A DNA stretch of 12,930 nt from an uncultured Bacteroidales bacterium (GTDB taxonomy: Bacteria > Bacteroidota > Bacteroidia > Bacteroidales > UBA932), in NCBI GenBank assembly GCA_937906795.1, contig CALCUQ010000173.1:1-12930 (forward strand), in the 5' to 3' direction. Under the pieces are notes generated by a model, which worked only from the letters and a program-made list of their open reading frames with translations, was not told the origin of the DNA and made no database searches. Both the position numbers and the translations under genes were made by a program. Position 1 is the first letter of the stretch. Every line of letters starts with the position of its first letter. Below, in pieces: positions 1-7,678 of this stretch.

Positions 1-349
1 CCTTAACCTTAACCTGACAGCCAAGTCTCCAGTTGTTGAGAATCTGTTTTCTGTTGAAGAAACCTACCTCAGTTGGAAGGATTGTTCCGCCACCCTCAAG
101 GACTCTACATTTGCACTGTCCGCAGCTGCCTTTTCCACCACAAGCAGACGGAAGGAAGATCTTCTCATTTCCAAGTGTAGAAAGCAATGATGCACCAGGT
201 GCCACCTCAAGAACTTTTGAACCATTGTTAATATCAATCTTTACTGTACCGCTAGGGGTAAGTTTAGCCTTTGCAAATAGCAATAGACCCACAAGAATTA
301 CGGTTACCACCAAAAAGGCTACTACTGAAATTATAATAATCTGAGTCAT
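1..349 (-). CDS. nqrF: Na+-translocating NADH:quinone reductase subunit F, N-terminal part (cut by window edge)
   Basis: NqrF is the NADH-oxidising entry subunit of the Na+-pumping NADH:quinone oxidoreductase. It passes electrons from NADH through FAD and a [2Fe-2S] cluster into the membrane part. Only the first 116 codons are inside the window, reading leftwards from the ATG at 349-347. Residues 4-25 form one membrane anchor. A plant-type ferredoxin domain follows, with the cluster ligands in CGGKGSCGQCKC (Cys70, Cys76, Cys79) and a fourth, Cys111, in RLGCQVKVK. As I recall, these match the Vibrio cholerae NqrF numbering exactly. The FAD- and NADH-binding domains lie outside the window. The gene begins 21 nt after nqrE and is the last gene of the operon in the usual order. 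An AAGG-like ribosome site precedes the ATG. Confidence 0.96.
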   Translation of the reverse strand, partial: MTQIIIISVVAFLVVTVILVGLLLFAKAKLTPSGTVKIDINNGSKVLEVAPGASLLSTLGNEKIFLPSACGGKGSCGQCKCRVLEGGGTILPTEVGFFNRKQILNNWRLGCQVKVK

Positions 350-370
350 ATCTTATACCTTTTTTAGTGA

Positions 371-988
371 TTATAGTTGAATACCCATAAATCCCATGAA
401 TGCAATACCCATAAGACCTACAATAATAAATGTTATACCTAAGCCTCTTAAAGGTGCAGGGACATTTGAGTAAGCCAATTTTTCTCTGATTGCTGCAAGT
501 GAAACAATAGCAAGGAACCAGCCAATACCGGAACCCAAGCCAAAAGTAGTGGCCTCTGCCAATGATTCATAACCTCTTTGTTGCATAAATAGTGAACCAC
601 CCATAATGGCACAGTTTACAGCAATTAGAGGTAGGAAGATACCAAGTTGAGAGTACAATGCGGGTGCAAATTTCTCTACAATCATCTCAACAAGTTGCAC
701 AAATGCGGCAATTACAGCAATAAAAACAATAAAACTTAGGAAACTCAAATCAATATTAGCATATTCTTCACCAAGCCAAGAAAGTGCTCCGGCTTTAAGA
801 ACATACTCTTCCAACAAATAGTTAAGAGGAAGGGTAATTCCAAGTACAAAGATTACCGCAGCTCCCAAACCAGTTGCTGTCTTTACGTTTTTAGATACTG
901 CCAAGAATGAACACATTCCCAAGAAATAGGCAAATATCATATTGTCCACAAAAATGGACTTTACAAACAAACTTATTAAATCTTGCAT
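371..988 (-). CDS. nqrE: Na+-translocating NADH:quinone reductase subunit E
   Basis: NqrE is an integral membrane subunit of the Na+-NQR complex. It forms a pseudo-symmetric pair with NqrD, and the two hold an intramembrane iron-sulfur cluster that relays electrons from NqrF to the NqrC flavin. The 205-residue product has about six hydrophobic segments, the family's normal size. The two cluster cysteines are visible: Cys26 in [10 protein letters not shown] and Cys126 in [11 protein letters not shown]. The family-typical LFMQQR follows the second at about 133-138. The gene starts 15 nt after nqrD and ends 21 nt before nqrF, so it is co-transcribed with them. RnfA is the close paralogue, but the complete nqrA-F context makes NqrE the right call. 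Confidence 0.97.
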   Translation of the reverse strand: MQDLISLFVKSIFVDNMIFAYFLGMCSFLAVSKNVKTATGLGAAVIFVLGITLPLNYLLEEYVLKAGALSWLGEEYANIDLSFLSFIVFIAVIAAFVQLVEMIVEKFAPALYSQLGIFLPLIAVNCAIMGGSLFMQQRGYESLAEATTFGLGSGIGWFLAIVSLAAIREKLAYSNVPAPLRGLGITFIIVGLMGIAFMGFMGIQL

Positions 989-1003
989 AGTAGAATGTGT
1001 TTA

Positions 1004-1624
1004 TTATTTTTTACTATCTTCTTTTTGAATACTTCTCTGAATCCAGATAAAGCATCCTACAATAATCAAAGCCATTGGAGGCATAATGAACAAACCGTTG
1101 TTAAGGTACCATCCTCCTTGGGACATATACCAGCTTTCAGGTATAATTTGTACTCCAAACAAGCAGCCAGAGCCAAACAACTCTCTAATGAATGCTATGG
1201 CAATAAGAATAAGGCCGTATCCTGCACCATTTGCAATACCGTCTATAAATGATGGTACTGGTTTGTTTCCAAGTGCAAATGCCTCAATTCTACCCATAAT
1301 AATACAGTTTGTAATAATAAGACCAACATATACAGACAACTGTTTGCTTACATCATATGCATAAGCTTTAAGAATCTGGTCTACTAAAATTACAAGTAAA
1401 GAAACAATCACCAATTGCACAATAATACGGATTCTGTTAGGAATAGTATTTCTTAGCAATGAAGCGATAAGGCTAGCAAATCCTGTTACTGCAGTAACAG
1501 ATATAGCCATCACACACGCTGGCTCCAACTTAACAGTTACTGCCAGCGCAGAACAGATACCTAATACCAAAACGGTAACAGGGTTGTTCTTAAAGATTGG
1601 GTTTATAATAAGATTCTTATCCAT
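1004..1624 (-). CDS. nqrD: Na+-translocating NADH:quinone reductase subunit D
   Basis: NqrD is the membrane partner of NqrE in the Na+-NQR complex and supplies the other half of the intramembrane [2Fe-2S] site. The 206-residue product is a multi-spanning membrane protein of normal family length. The conserved cysteines are Cys24 in [10 protein letters not shown] and Cys107 in [10 protein letters not shown]. These correspond to the pair known as Cys29 and Cys112 in Vibrio, each shifted by five residues. Both half-helix motifs show the inverted similarity to NqrE expected of the pair. The gene begins 11 nt after nqrC and ends 15 nt before nqrE. RnfE is the paralogue, excluded by context. Confidence 0.97.
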   Translation of the reverse strand: MDKNLIINPIFKNNPVTVLVLGICSALAVTVKLEPACVMAISVTAVTGFASLIASLLRNTIPNRIRIIVQLVIVSLLVILVDQILKAYAYDVSKQLSVYVGLIITNCIIMGRIEAFALGNKPVPSFIDGIANGAGYGLILIAIAFIRELFGSGCLFGVQIIPESWYMSQGGWYLNNGLFIMPPMALIIVGCFIWIQRSIQKEDSKK

Positions 1625-1635
1625 TACTGTAACAT

Positions 1636-2451
1636 TTATTTGTTTTCTACATTTTCTGCATTTTCAACAACCTCGCCTTCAAGAGGCATTGGAGTTGCTG
1701 CAAGTGCTTGAAGAGATTTGATATATGGCAAATATGCCTCTAGCCACATACGTAAAGAAGCATCAAGTGCTTTACTGGTAATTGTACCACCAGAAATGGC
1801 GTCAATCTCATTTGTACTGCCCTCTTTGGCACCACCTTTTACAATAGCTACTGATGTGAACTCTCCATTTGCAAAAATCTCTTTTCCTGTAAATTGAGAT
1901 GAGAATGCAACAGATGCAATCTCTGCACCCAAACCAGGTGTTTCACCTGAGTGGTCAAATTTTACACCTGCAATTGTACTCAAATCAGTTTTAAGAGATA
2001 CCCATCCCCAGATTGGTCCCCATAGACCAGCTCCATATGCTGAGAAAATGTATGCTTGTGATCCGTCGGGAAGATCTGCAATAAATACAGGTAATCTCAA
2101 TTCTGCTTTAGCAGCTTGCAAAGCTTCTGGAGATAGTGCCTCCATTGCTTTGATTTTTGCAGTTTGCTCAGATGTGCTGATATTGAATGCTTCGCTTTTT
2201 GCAATATCGGAGGTTGCTGTATTGATAATATTGCCGTTACCGTCTACAACAACAGCCTGTTTGATTACTTGTGCGAAATCTGCATCAGCACCAAGGCCAA
2301 CACTTGCAAGAAGATATTGCTGTTTCTCTTTACTTATGTTCTCATTCTGTTTGTCCTTAAGACTTAAAGAGACAAAAGCAAGTACAGCAGCAACTACAAC
2401 AACCATTACGATTGAGTAGATGATAGTATATGAATTTTTATTTGTATCCAT
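1636..2451 (-). CDS. nqrC: Na+-translocating NADH:quinone reductase subunit C (FMN-binding)
   Basis: NqrC carries a covalently bound FMN on the periplasmic side of the Na+-NQR complex, between the NqrD/NqrE cluster and the NqrB flavin. The 271-residue product has one N-terminal membrane helix (about residues 9-30) and then a soluble FMN-binding domain. The flavinylation motif is [10 protein letters not shown], with Thr223 at the position of the modified threonine in the usual SGAT sequence. The third residue is Gly instead of the common Ala. The attachment is expected to need an ApbE-type flavin transferase, which is not encoded in this window. The C-terminal tail after about residue 255 is Glu/Asn-rich and probably disordered. 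The gaps to nqrB (9 nt) and nqrD (11 nt) indicate one operon. Confidence 0.96.
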   Translation of the reverse strand: MDTNKNSYTIIYSIVMVVVVAAVLAFVSLSLKDKQNENISKEKQQYLLASVGLGADADFAQVIKQAVVVDGNGNIINTATSDIAKSEAFNISTSEQTAKIKAMEALSPEALQAAKAELRLPVFIADLPDGSQAYIFSAYGAGLWGPIWGWVSLKTDLSTIAGVKFDHSGETPGLGAEIASVAFSSQFTGKEIFANGEFTSVAIVKGGAKEGSTNEIDAISGGTITSKALDASLRMWLEAYLPYIKSLQALAATPMPLEGEVVENAENVENK

Positions 2452-2460
2452 CTTTGTTGC

Positions 2461-3651
2461 TTATTTTGTTACTGATCTTTTGATTCTCTTTTTAATGTTG
2501 CCCTCTACAACATAGTAGTCAATAAGAGGTGCGAATGTGTTCATAAGAAGGATTGCAAGCATCATTCCCTCTGGGTATCCAGGGTTGAATAAACGGATGA
2601 TTACAGCAAGTGCTCCAACAAGGAATCCGTATATCCATTTGCCTGTTTCTGTTTGAGCAGATGTTACAGGATCTGTAGCCATAAATACTGCACCAAAAGC
2701 AAAACCACCAAGTACAAGATGATAGTATGCAGGAACAGCTCCAAATGTGCCCGGATCTGCAAAACCATTAACAAGGTAGCCAACTGCTAATGCTCCAGCA
2801 ACGCATGATACCATAATCTTCCAGCTTGCAACACCTGTCCATATTAGTAGAACAGCACCTAGCAGGATAGCTATTGTAGATGTTTCACCAATTGAGCCAG
2901 GCATATTACCAATGAACATTTGCATAAAGCTTAGAGGTTCTCCTGTTGTTGTTGTAAAGTCAAAAGCTCCGTTTGCTGCCTGTCCAAGAGGTGTGGCACC
3001 TGAGAAGCCATCAACAACTTGCATAGCTTTTTCTTTTGCAGAGTTCAAACCTGCAACCCAAATGGTATCACCTGAAATTTGAGAAGGGTAAGCAAAGAAT
3101 ACAAAAGCTCTTGCTATTAATGCAGGGTTCCAGATATTCATACCTGTTCCACCAAATACCTCTTTACCAACGATTACTGCAAATGCAACAGCAAGTGCAA
3201 GAATCCATAGAGGAACATCAACAGGCATAATAAGAGGAATGATCATACCAGATACAAGATAACCCTCATTAACCTCGTGGCCACGTAATTGAGCAGAAAT
3301 AAACTCAATACCAAGACCAACAACGTAAGAAACAATAATAAGAGGAAGAACTTTCAATAGACCAAACCATATTTTAGCCCAGAAAGACATATCCAATCCA
3401 AATGCAATTGAATGTTGGTCACCAACATTCCATATACCAAAAGCCAATGCAGGCATTAGTGCACACACTACTACCGACATAACTCTTTTTAGGTCTACAC
3501 AATCTCTAATGTGAGCTCCAGATTTTGTTACTGTATTAGGAACAAAAAGGAAAGTTTCAAAGGCATCAAAAGTAGAGTGCAGAAAACCTAATTTACCACC
3601 TTTGCTAAAGGTTGGTTTTATTTTTTCAACTAAATTCAATATTGATTTCAT
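2461..3651 (-). CDS. nqrB: Na+-translocating NADH:quinone reductase subunit B
   Basis: NqrB is the large membrane subunit of the Na+-NQR complex. It carries covalent FMN plus riboflavin and forms the main part of the Na+ and quinone sites. The 396-residue product is about the family's usual length, with roughly ten hydrophobic segments. Thr220 in DGFSGATPLG (SGAT at 217-220) is the expected FMN attachment site. The Gly-rich stretch around 162-182, including GKEVFGGTGMN and WNPALIARAF, is a family hallmark. Residues 1-55 are soluble and cytoplasmic. The gene lies 11 nt after nqrA and 9 nt before nqrC. RnfD is the paralogue, but it is shorter and the operon context favours NqrB. Confidence 0.97.
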   Translation of the reverse strand: MKSILNLVEKIKPTFSKGGKLGFLHSTFDAFETFLFVPNTVTKSGAHIRDCVDLKRVMSVVVCALMPALAFGIWNVGDQHSIAFGLDMSFWAKIWFGLLKVLPLIIVSYVVGLGIEFISAQLRGHEVNEGYLVSGMIIPLIMPVDVPLWILALAVAFAVIVGKEVFGGTGMNIWNPALIARAFVFFAYPSQISGDTIWVAGLNSAKEKAMQVVDGFSGATPLGQAANGAFDFTTTTGEPLSFMQMFIGNMPGSIGETSTIAILLGAVLLIWTGVASWKIMVSCVAGALAVGYLVNGFADPGTFGAVPAYYHLVLGGFAFGAVFMATDPVTSAQTETGKWIYGFLVGALAVIIRLFNPGYPEGMMLAILLMNTFAPLIDYYVVEGNIKKRIKRSVTK

Positions 3652-3662
3652 ACTACTCTAAA

Positions 3663-5054
3663 TTAAGCCATTTCTTTTATCATAATGTTTATACCCTTGG
3701 AAATGATCTCCTGAATATCCACTTTAGATGGACATACATACTCACAAAGGGCAAAATCTTCTTCTATAACCTCATAAATGCCAAGTTGCTCCATTTTGTC
3801 AATGTCTTCTGCAAGGATAGCTTTTAGAAGATATACAGGGTAGATGTCCATTGGAAGCACTTTGCCGTATACGTCAGATACAACAAATGCTCTTACACCA
3901 CCATTGGTATTGGTGTCAACTTTATATTTCTTCTTAGGAGTAAGCCATGAGAAATATGATTTGGAGAAACTGAACTTGCCAAATCTTACAGGCTTAGCCC
4001 AACCGAACATTTCATAGTAGTTGCCTTCAGAGATAACTGATACCATATTGCTGAAGAAATCCAATGAACCGTCAAGACCAACATTGTTGCCTGTCAAAAC
4101 ATTGCCGCTTATGTAACGGCATCCTGTAGGCTGATCAAAAATCTCAACCTCTTTCTCTTTGAACAGGAATTTAAGGTCTTTAATTTGAGTACCAGGAAGA
4201 CAAGTTACATAACAAGGATTCTCAACTCTGTTGCCTGCAACCGCAATTGTACGGGTAAGATCGTAAATTCCCTGTTTGAACAATTTGCCGATAGCAACCA
4301 TAAACTGAGGGTCGATTGTCCATACAATCTCGCCTTTGTTTATAGGGCTTATGTGGTTAATCTGTACACCTACGTTTCCAGCAGGATGAGCACCGCTAAA
4401 GCCATAAAGCTTAATGTTTTTAAGTTTGCTTAATGGTGATACAGAACTTGTTTTTCCATTAACACCCACATATACACCGCCTTTGGTAAGTTTGTTGAGC
4501 ACGTCAACTGCAATCTGAAGGTTTGTAGCCTCATCCTCGAGGTCTTCTCTGAGGGCATACTCAGGACTTGCTGCCAGAGGAGCTGTCGAGAATGCTGAAA
4601 CAAAGATAGCTTTAGGCTCATCTTTTGGATTTGCAACAATACCGTAAGGTCTTTGTTTAATGGCAGCCCATAGTCCGCTGTCCAATAAAACTTGTTTAAC
4701 CTCTTGGGCAGTAGCTTTTGATATCTCCGGAGTATTGAACTTTATATACTCGGTAGTTTTGTCTGCTTTAACGCGAACCTCTAGCAGTTTGCGTTTTTCG
4801 CCTCTAATTACAGCCTCAACAGTTCCGCTTACTGGAGATGCAAAGCCAATCTCAGGACGGTACTTATCAATAAATAAAATAGAACCAGCCTTAACTGTAT
4901 CACCTTCTCTGGCAACAAGCTTTGGAGTAAGGTTTTTAAAGTTGGTTGGTTTTACTGATATTACCTCTGATATGATTGTCTTTTCAATCTTAAGCTCTGC
5001 TTCCCCTTTTATAGGAATGTTCAGACCCTTTTTCAATTGAATATGTTGTATCAT
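3663..5054 (-). CDS. nqrA: Na+-translocating NADH:quinone reductase subunit A
   Basis: NqrA is the peripheral cytoplasmic subunit of the Na+-NQR complex and sits against NqrB. It has no transmembrane segment. The 463-residue product is close to the roughly 446-450 residues of proteobacterial NqrA. The N-terminal half has the lipoyl/biotinyl-barrel-like fold seen as repeated short beta segments (about 25-90). The C-terminus carries ALCEYVCPSK with Cys437 and Cys441, the family's conserved C-x3-C remnant shared with RnfC. It is the first gene of the operon. The ATG at 5054-5052 is chosen because it opens the conserved N-terminus, although no Shine-Dalgarno sequence precedes it. A TAnnTTTG element lies about 17 nt upstream. 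Confidence 0.96.
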   Translation of the reverse strand: MIQHIQLKKGLNIPIKGEAELKIEKTIISEVISVKPTNFKNLTPKLVAREGDTVKAGSILFIDKYRPEIGFASPVSGTVEAVIRGEKRKLLEVRVKADKTTEYIKFNTPEISKATAQEVKQVLLDSGLWAAIKQRPYGIVANPKDEPKAIFVSAFSTAPLAASPEYALREDLEDEATNLQIAVDVLNKLTKGGVYVGVNGKTSSVSPLSKLKNIKLYGFSGAHPAGNVGVQINHISPINKGEIVWTIDPQFMVAIGKLFKQGIYDLTRTIAVAGNRVENPCYVTCLPGTQIKDLKFLFKEKEVEIFDQPTGCRYISGNVLTGNNVGLDGSLDFFSNMVSVISEGNYYEMFGWAKPVRFGKFSFSKSYFSWLTPKKKYKVDTNTNGGVRAFVVSDVYGKVLPMDIYPVYLLKAILAEDIDKMEQLGIYEVIEEDFALCEYVCPSKVDIQEIISKGINIMIKEMA

Positions 5055-5071
5055 TATTTCAGAAATTTTGG

Positions 5072-5079
5072 CAAATATA
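5072..5079 (-). promoter_or_regulatory. Predicted -7 element for the nqr operon
   Basis: Read on the minus strand, the sequence is TATATTTG, a full match to the Bacteroidetes -7 consensus TAnnTTTG. It ends 17 nt before the nqrA ATG, so the leader would be only about 10-13 nt. At the expected -33 position the match to TTTG is poor (TTA/TTTTA sequence). No other promoter-like site was seen in the nqr gene junctions, which fits a single promoter for the operon. Confidence 0.5.
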
Positions 5080-5113
5080 CATAAGATATTGTAATAAAAT
5101 AAGTATTTTGACC

Positions 5114-5145
5114 TTTGTTTTTTGCTTTTTTGAGGTGTAGATTTG
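5114..5145 (+). promoter_or_regulatory. Predicted Bacteroidetes-type promoter of the helicase gene
   Basis: TTTG at 5114-5117 and TAGATTTG at 5138-5145 match the Bacteroidetes -33 and -7 consensus (TTTG, TAnnTTTG) exactly. The 20-nt spacing is within the normal 19-21. The -7 box ends only 7 nt before the ATG at 5153, so transcription should begin within a few bases of the start codon. This is the best promoter match in the window. Confidence 0.6.
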
Positions 5146-5152
5146 CATTATT

Positions 5153-7480
5153 ATGGAACAGGAAAATCAGTTAATTTTTGAGGGGTTGAATTCTGCTCAA
5201 TATCAGGCTGTTAAGAATATTGACGGCCCGCAGCTCATTATTGCCGGCGCAGGCAGTGGAAAAACTAAAGTCTTGACTTGCAGAATAGCAAATATTTTGG
5301 ATAACGGGTATCTGGCAGAGCAGATTCTGGCTCTTACATTTACCAACAAGGCATCCAAGGAGATGAAAGAGAGAATAGCACAACTTATTGGATACAATAA
5401 ATCTAAAAGGTTGGTAATGGGTACTTTCCACTCTGTGTTTGCAAGATTTTTAAGAGAAGAATCACAATTGTTGGGATATCCCAGCACTTTTACCATATAC
5501 GATACAACTGATCAGAGAAGCGTTATCAAAGCTTGTATAAAGGAGTTAAAACTTGATGACAAGATTTATAAGCCAAACGAAATTGCAGGTAGAATTTCTA
5601 TGGCAAAAAACAACCTTGTTACTGCAAAATCGTATGCAAACAACAATACGTTGCTGCAAAATGATGCTGCAGCCAAGAAACCGCACATTCATCATGTATA
5701 CACTTTGTACGATAAAAAGTGCAAGGATGCGGGTGCAATGGACTTTGATGATATTCTTTTGAATACAAATATCCTGTTCAGAGATTTCCCAGATGCACTT
5801 GAGAGAATAAGCAGCAGATTCAAGTTCATAATGGTAGACGAGTACCAGGATACCAACTTTTCGCAATATATAATTGTAAAGAAACTGGCACAAAAACACA
5901 GGAATATTTCTGTTGTGGGAGATGATGCGCAAAGCATATACAGCTTCAGGGGGGCAAGGATAGAGAATATACTTAATTTTAGAAAAGATTATCCAGATGC
6001 CAAAGAGTATAGGCTGGAACAGAATTACCGCTCTACCCAAACAATTGTAAATGCAGCGAATTCATTAATTTCAAAGAATAAAAGACAGCTAAAGAAGAAA
6101 TGTTTTTCCCAAAAGGATTTGGGAGAACAGATAGAACTCATAAGCGGATACACAGAACAGGAAGAGGCATTTAATGTAACCAATTCCATCCTTTCACAAA
6201 TCAGACATAATGGGGCAGCATATAGCGACTTTGCCATTTTGTACAGGACAAATGCCCAGAGCCGTGTGCTGGAGGAGGCCCTTCGCAGAAGAAATGTCCC
6301 TTACAAAATATATGCAGGCCGCTCTTTCTATGACAGGGCAGAGGTTAAGGATTTCCTTGCCTATTTGAGGTTTATATCAAATCCAAAAGACAATGAGGCA
6401 TTCAAGAGAATTATAAATTTTCCAGCCAGAGGTATAGGCGAAACAACAATAACAAGGCTTAAGGAGCTCGCCGACAAGCTTAATCTCTCTTTTGTTGATA
6501 CAATAAGACAGGGAGATTTTACTCAGACAGAAATCAAAGAGGCAACTGTGCAGAAGATAAAGCAATTTGTTGATGCAATAGAATCAATAAGAGAGAAAAT
6601 GCATGTTACAGATGCCTATACACTTGCTTTGGAAGTGGACAACAAGTTTGGGATCCTAAACACAATGAAACTTGACACTTCTATTGAGGGGCAGGGACGA
6701 GTGGAGAATGTGGAGGAGTTATTCAATTCAATTAAGGAGTTTGTAGATGACGGAGAGGCAGAATATGCAAAGATGGCAGAAGATGAAAATGATTGTTTGA
6801 TTGTAACATTGGATCTATATCTTGAAAATGTATCGCTTTTAAGTGACCTGGATGGAAATGACAAGGAGGAGGATCTTAACAAGGTTACACTTATGACAGT
6901 ACACTCATCAAAGGGTCTGGAGTTTCCGTATGTTTATATTGTGGGTTGTGAGGAGAATCTTTTCCCATCTGGAGGAATAGGGGTAGTTGTAACAGAAGAT
7001 GATATAGAAGAAGAGAGAAGATTGTTCTATGTGGCGGTAACAAGAGCTCAGAAAACTGTAAAATTGTCATTTGCTTCATCCAGAATAAAATGGGGAAGCC
7101 ATGTGAGCAATAAACCAAGCAGATTTATTAAAGAGATAGATAAAGAGTATATCAAGAATCCTTTGGTTGACTTTGAAGAGCAGATAAGAACTTTTAGCCC
7201 TGGTGTAACTAAAGCATCACCTGTAACAAGACCAACAAGTACACTAAGAAATGCACCAACAAGTACACTAAGAAGCAGACCGGTTTCAAATCCAAACTTT
7301 ACAGCTGATTCTCCAAATAAGATAGAGGCAGGTCAAACAATTGAACATGAGAAATTTGGTTTAGGATATGTGGTTTCTGTAGAAGGAGACTTTACCAACA
7401 AGAAGGCAATTGTAGACTTTAAGGTAGGGGGAAGAAAAACTCTTTTGTTAAAATTTGCCAAGGTGAAAATTGTTAAATAA
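5153..7480 (+). CDS. uvrD: UvrD/PcrA/Rep-type superfamily 1 DNA helicase
   Basis: This is an ATP-dependent 3'-5' DNA helicase for repair and for clearing replication or transcription blocks. The 775-residue product is of normal UvrD/PcrA length. Motifs are in order: Q-motif region LNSAQYQAV (12-20), Walker A AGAGSGKT (31-38), Ia LTFTNKASKEM (61-71), Walker B VDEYQDT (228-234), III GDDAQSIYSFRGA (256-268), IV LEQNYRS (288-294), V TVHSSKGLEF (582-591) and VI EERRLFYVAVTRA (620-632). A low-complexity linker (about 680-722) carries a duplicated PTSTLR segment. A Tudor-like C-terminal domain (about 726-774, HEKFGLGYV) follows, as in PcrA. The ATG start is fixed by the conserved N-terminus and by a promoter just upstream. 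PcrA and UvrD cannot be told apart here. Confidence 0.95.
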   Translation: MEQENQLIFEGLNSAQYQAVKNIDGPQLIIAGAGSGKTKVLTCRIANILDNGYLAEQILALTFTNKASKEMKERIAQLIGYNKSKRLVMGTFHSVFARFLREESQLLGYPSTFTIYDTTDQRSVIKACIKELKLDDKIYKPNEIAGRISMAKNNLVTAKSYANNNTLLQNDAAAKKPHIHHVYTLYDKKCKDAGAMDFDDILLNTNILFRDFPDALERISSRFKFIMVDEYQDTNFSQYIIVKKLAQKHRNISVVGDDAQSIYSFRGARIENILNFRKDYPDAKEYRLEQNYRSTQTIVNAANSLISKNKRQLKKKCFSQKDLGEQIELISGYTEQEEAFNVTNSILSQIRHNGAAYSDFAILYRTNAQSRVLEEALRRRNVPYKIYAGRSFYDRAEVKDFLAYLRFISNPKDNEAFKRIINFPARGIGETTITRLKELADKLNLSFVDTIRQGDFTQTEIKEATVQKIKQFVDAIESIREKMHVTDAYTLALEVDNKFGILNTMKLDTSIEGQGRVENVEELFNSIKEFVDDGEAEYAKMAEDENDCLIVTLDLYLENVSLLSDLDGNDKEEDLNKVTLMTVHSSKGLEFPYVYIVGCEENLFPSGGIGVVVTEDDIEEERRLFYVAVTRAQKTVKLSFASSRIKWGSHVSNKPSRFIKEIDKEYIKNPLVDFEEQIRTFSPGVTKASPVTRPTSTLRNAPTSTLRSRPVSNPNFTADSPNKIEAGQTIEHEKFGLGYVVSVEGDFTNKKAIVDFKVGGRKTLLLKFAKVKIVK
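7231..7274 (+). repeat. Tandem 20-bp perfect repeat inside the helicase linker
   Basis: The sequence accaacaagtacactaagaa occurs at 7231-7250 and again at 7255-7274, separated by atgc, giving a 24-bp period in frame. It encodes two copies of PTSTLR (residues 694-699 and 702-707) in the flexible linker before the C-terminal Tudor-like domain. The copies are identical at every base, which suggests a recent slippage duplication. Confidence 0.9.
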
Positions 7481-7513
7481 GAATAAAATCTGGCACAGAT
7501 ATTGCAATATTTT

Positions 7514-7533
7514 ACTATGAAGTTTTTCATAGT
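7514..7533 (+). terminator. Stem-loop shortly after the helicase gene
   Basis: ACTATGAA (7514-7521) and TTCATAGT (7526-7533) form a perfect 8-bp stem with a GTTT loop, 33 nt after the helicase stop codon. The stem is A/T-rich and only short T stretches follow (TTTAAGTTTAGG), so it would be a weak terminator. It may instead protect the mRNA 3' end. Confidence 0.4.
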
Positions 7534-7546
7534 TTAAGTTTAGGTT

Positions 7547-7595
7547 AAGTAGCGAGGCCGTCCTATTTGTTTAGGAATGGTCTCGTGAACTTTTT
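7547..7595 (+). terminator. Strong stem-loop with T-run, probable intrinsic terminator
   Basis: A stem of about 13 pairs links 7553-7565 (CGAGGCCGTCCTA) with 7572-7585 (TAGGAATGGTCTCG). It has two G-T wobbles and one bulged A around a 6-nt loop. An outer AAGT/ACTT pairing (7547-7550 with 7589-7592) runs directly into TTTTT at 7591-7595. This is the classic intrinsic-terminator layout and should end helicase transcription before the lipoprotein promoter. A small structured RNA is a less likely alternative. Confidence 0.55.
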
Positions 7596-7638
7596 ATACC
7601 TTTTGTTTTTTTGTCATCACCATCTTGTCATAACCCTG

Positions 7639-7646
7639 TACTTTTG
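7639..7646 (+). promoter_or_regulatory. Predicted -7 element of the lipoprotein gene
   Basis: TACTTTTG matches TAnnTTTG and lies 32 nt before the preferred ATG. The nearest upstream TTTG (7610-7613) is 25 nt away, longer than the usual 19-21, so the -33 half is doubtful. The position just downstream of a probable terminator supports a separate transcription unit starting here. Confidence 0.4.
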
Positions 7647-7678
7647 TTTTGTATTAACATTAAAAAGTGGAGTCAGTT

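Noticed and set aside
1..14. Telomere-like CCTTAACCTTAACC at the left edge
   Set aside because: Only about two units are present, and they encode the conserved Val-Lys-Val-Lys of NqrF after the fourth cluster cysteine. It is coding sequence.
33..344. Open frame of 103 codons on the plus strand at the left end
   Set aside because: It lies antisense to nqrF, whose minus-strand product has an unambiguous ferredoxin motif. The plus-strand product has no recognisable features.
5546..6040. Open frame of 164 codons on the minus strand
   Set aside because: It is fully antisense to the helicase motif region (Walker B and motif III). The product is a cysteine- and isoleucine-rich shadow sequence with no start signal.
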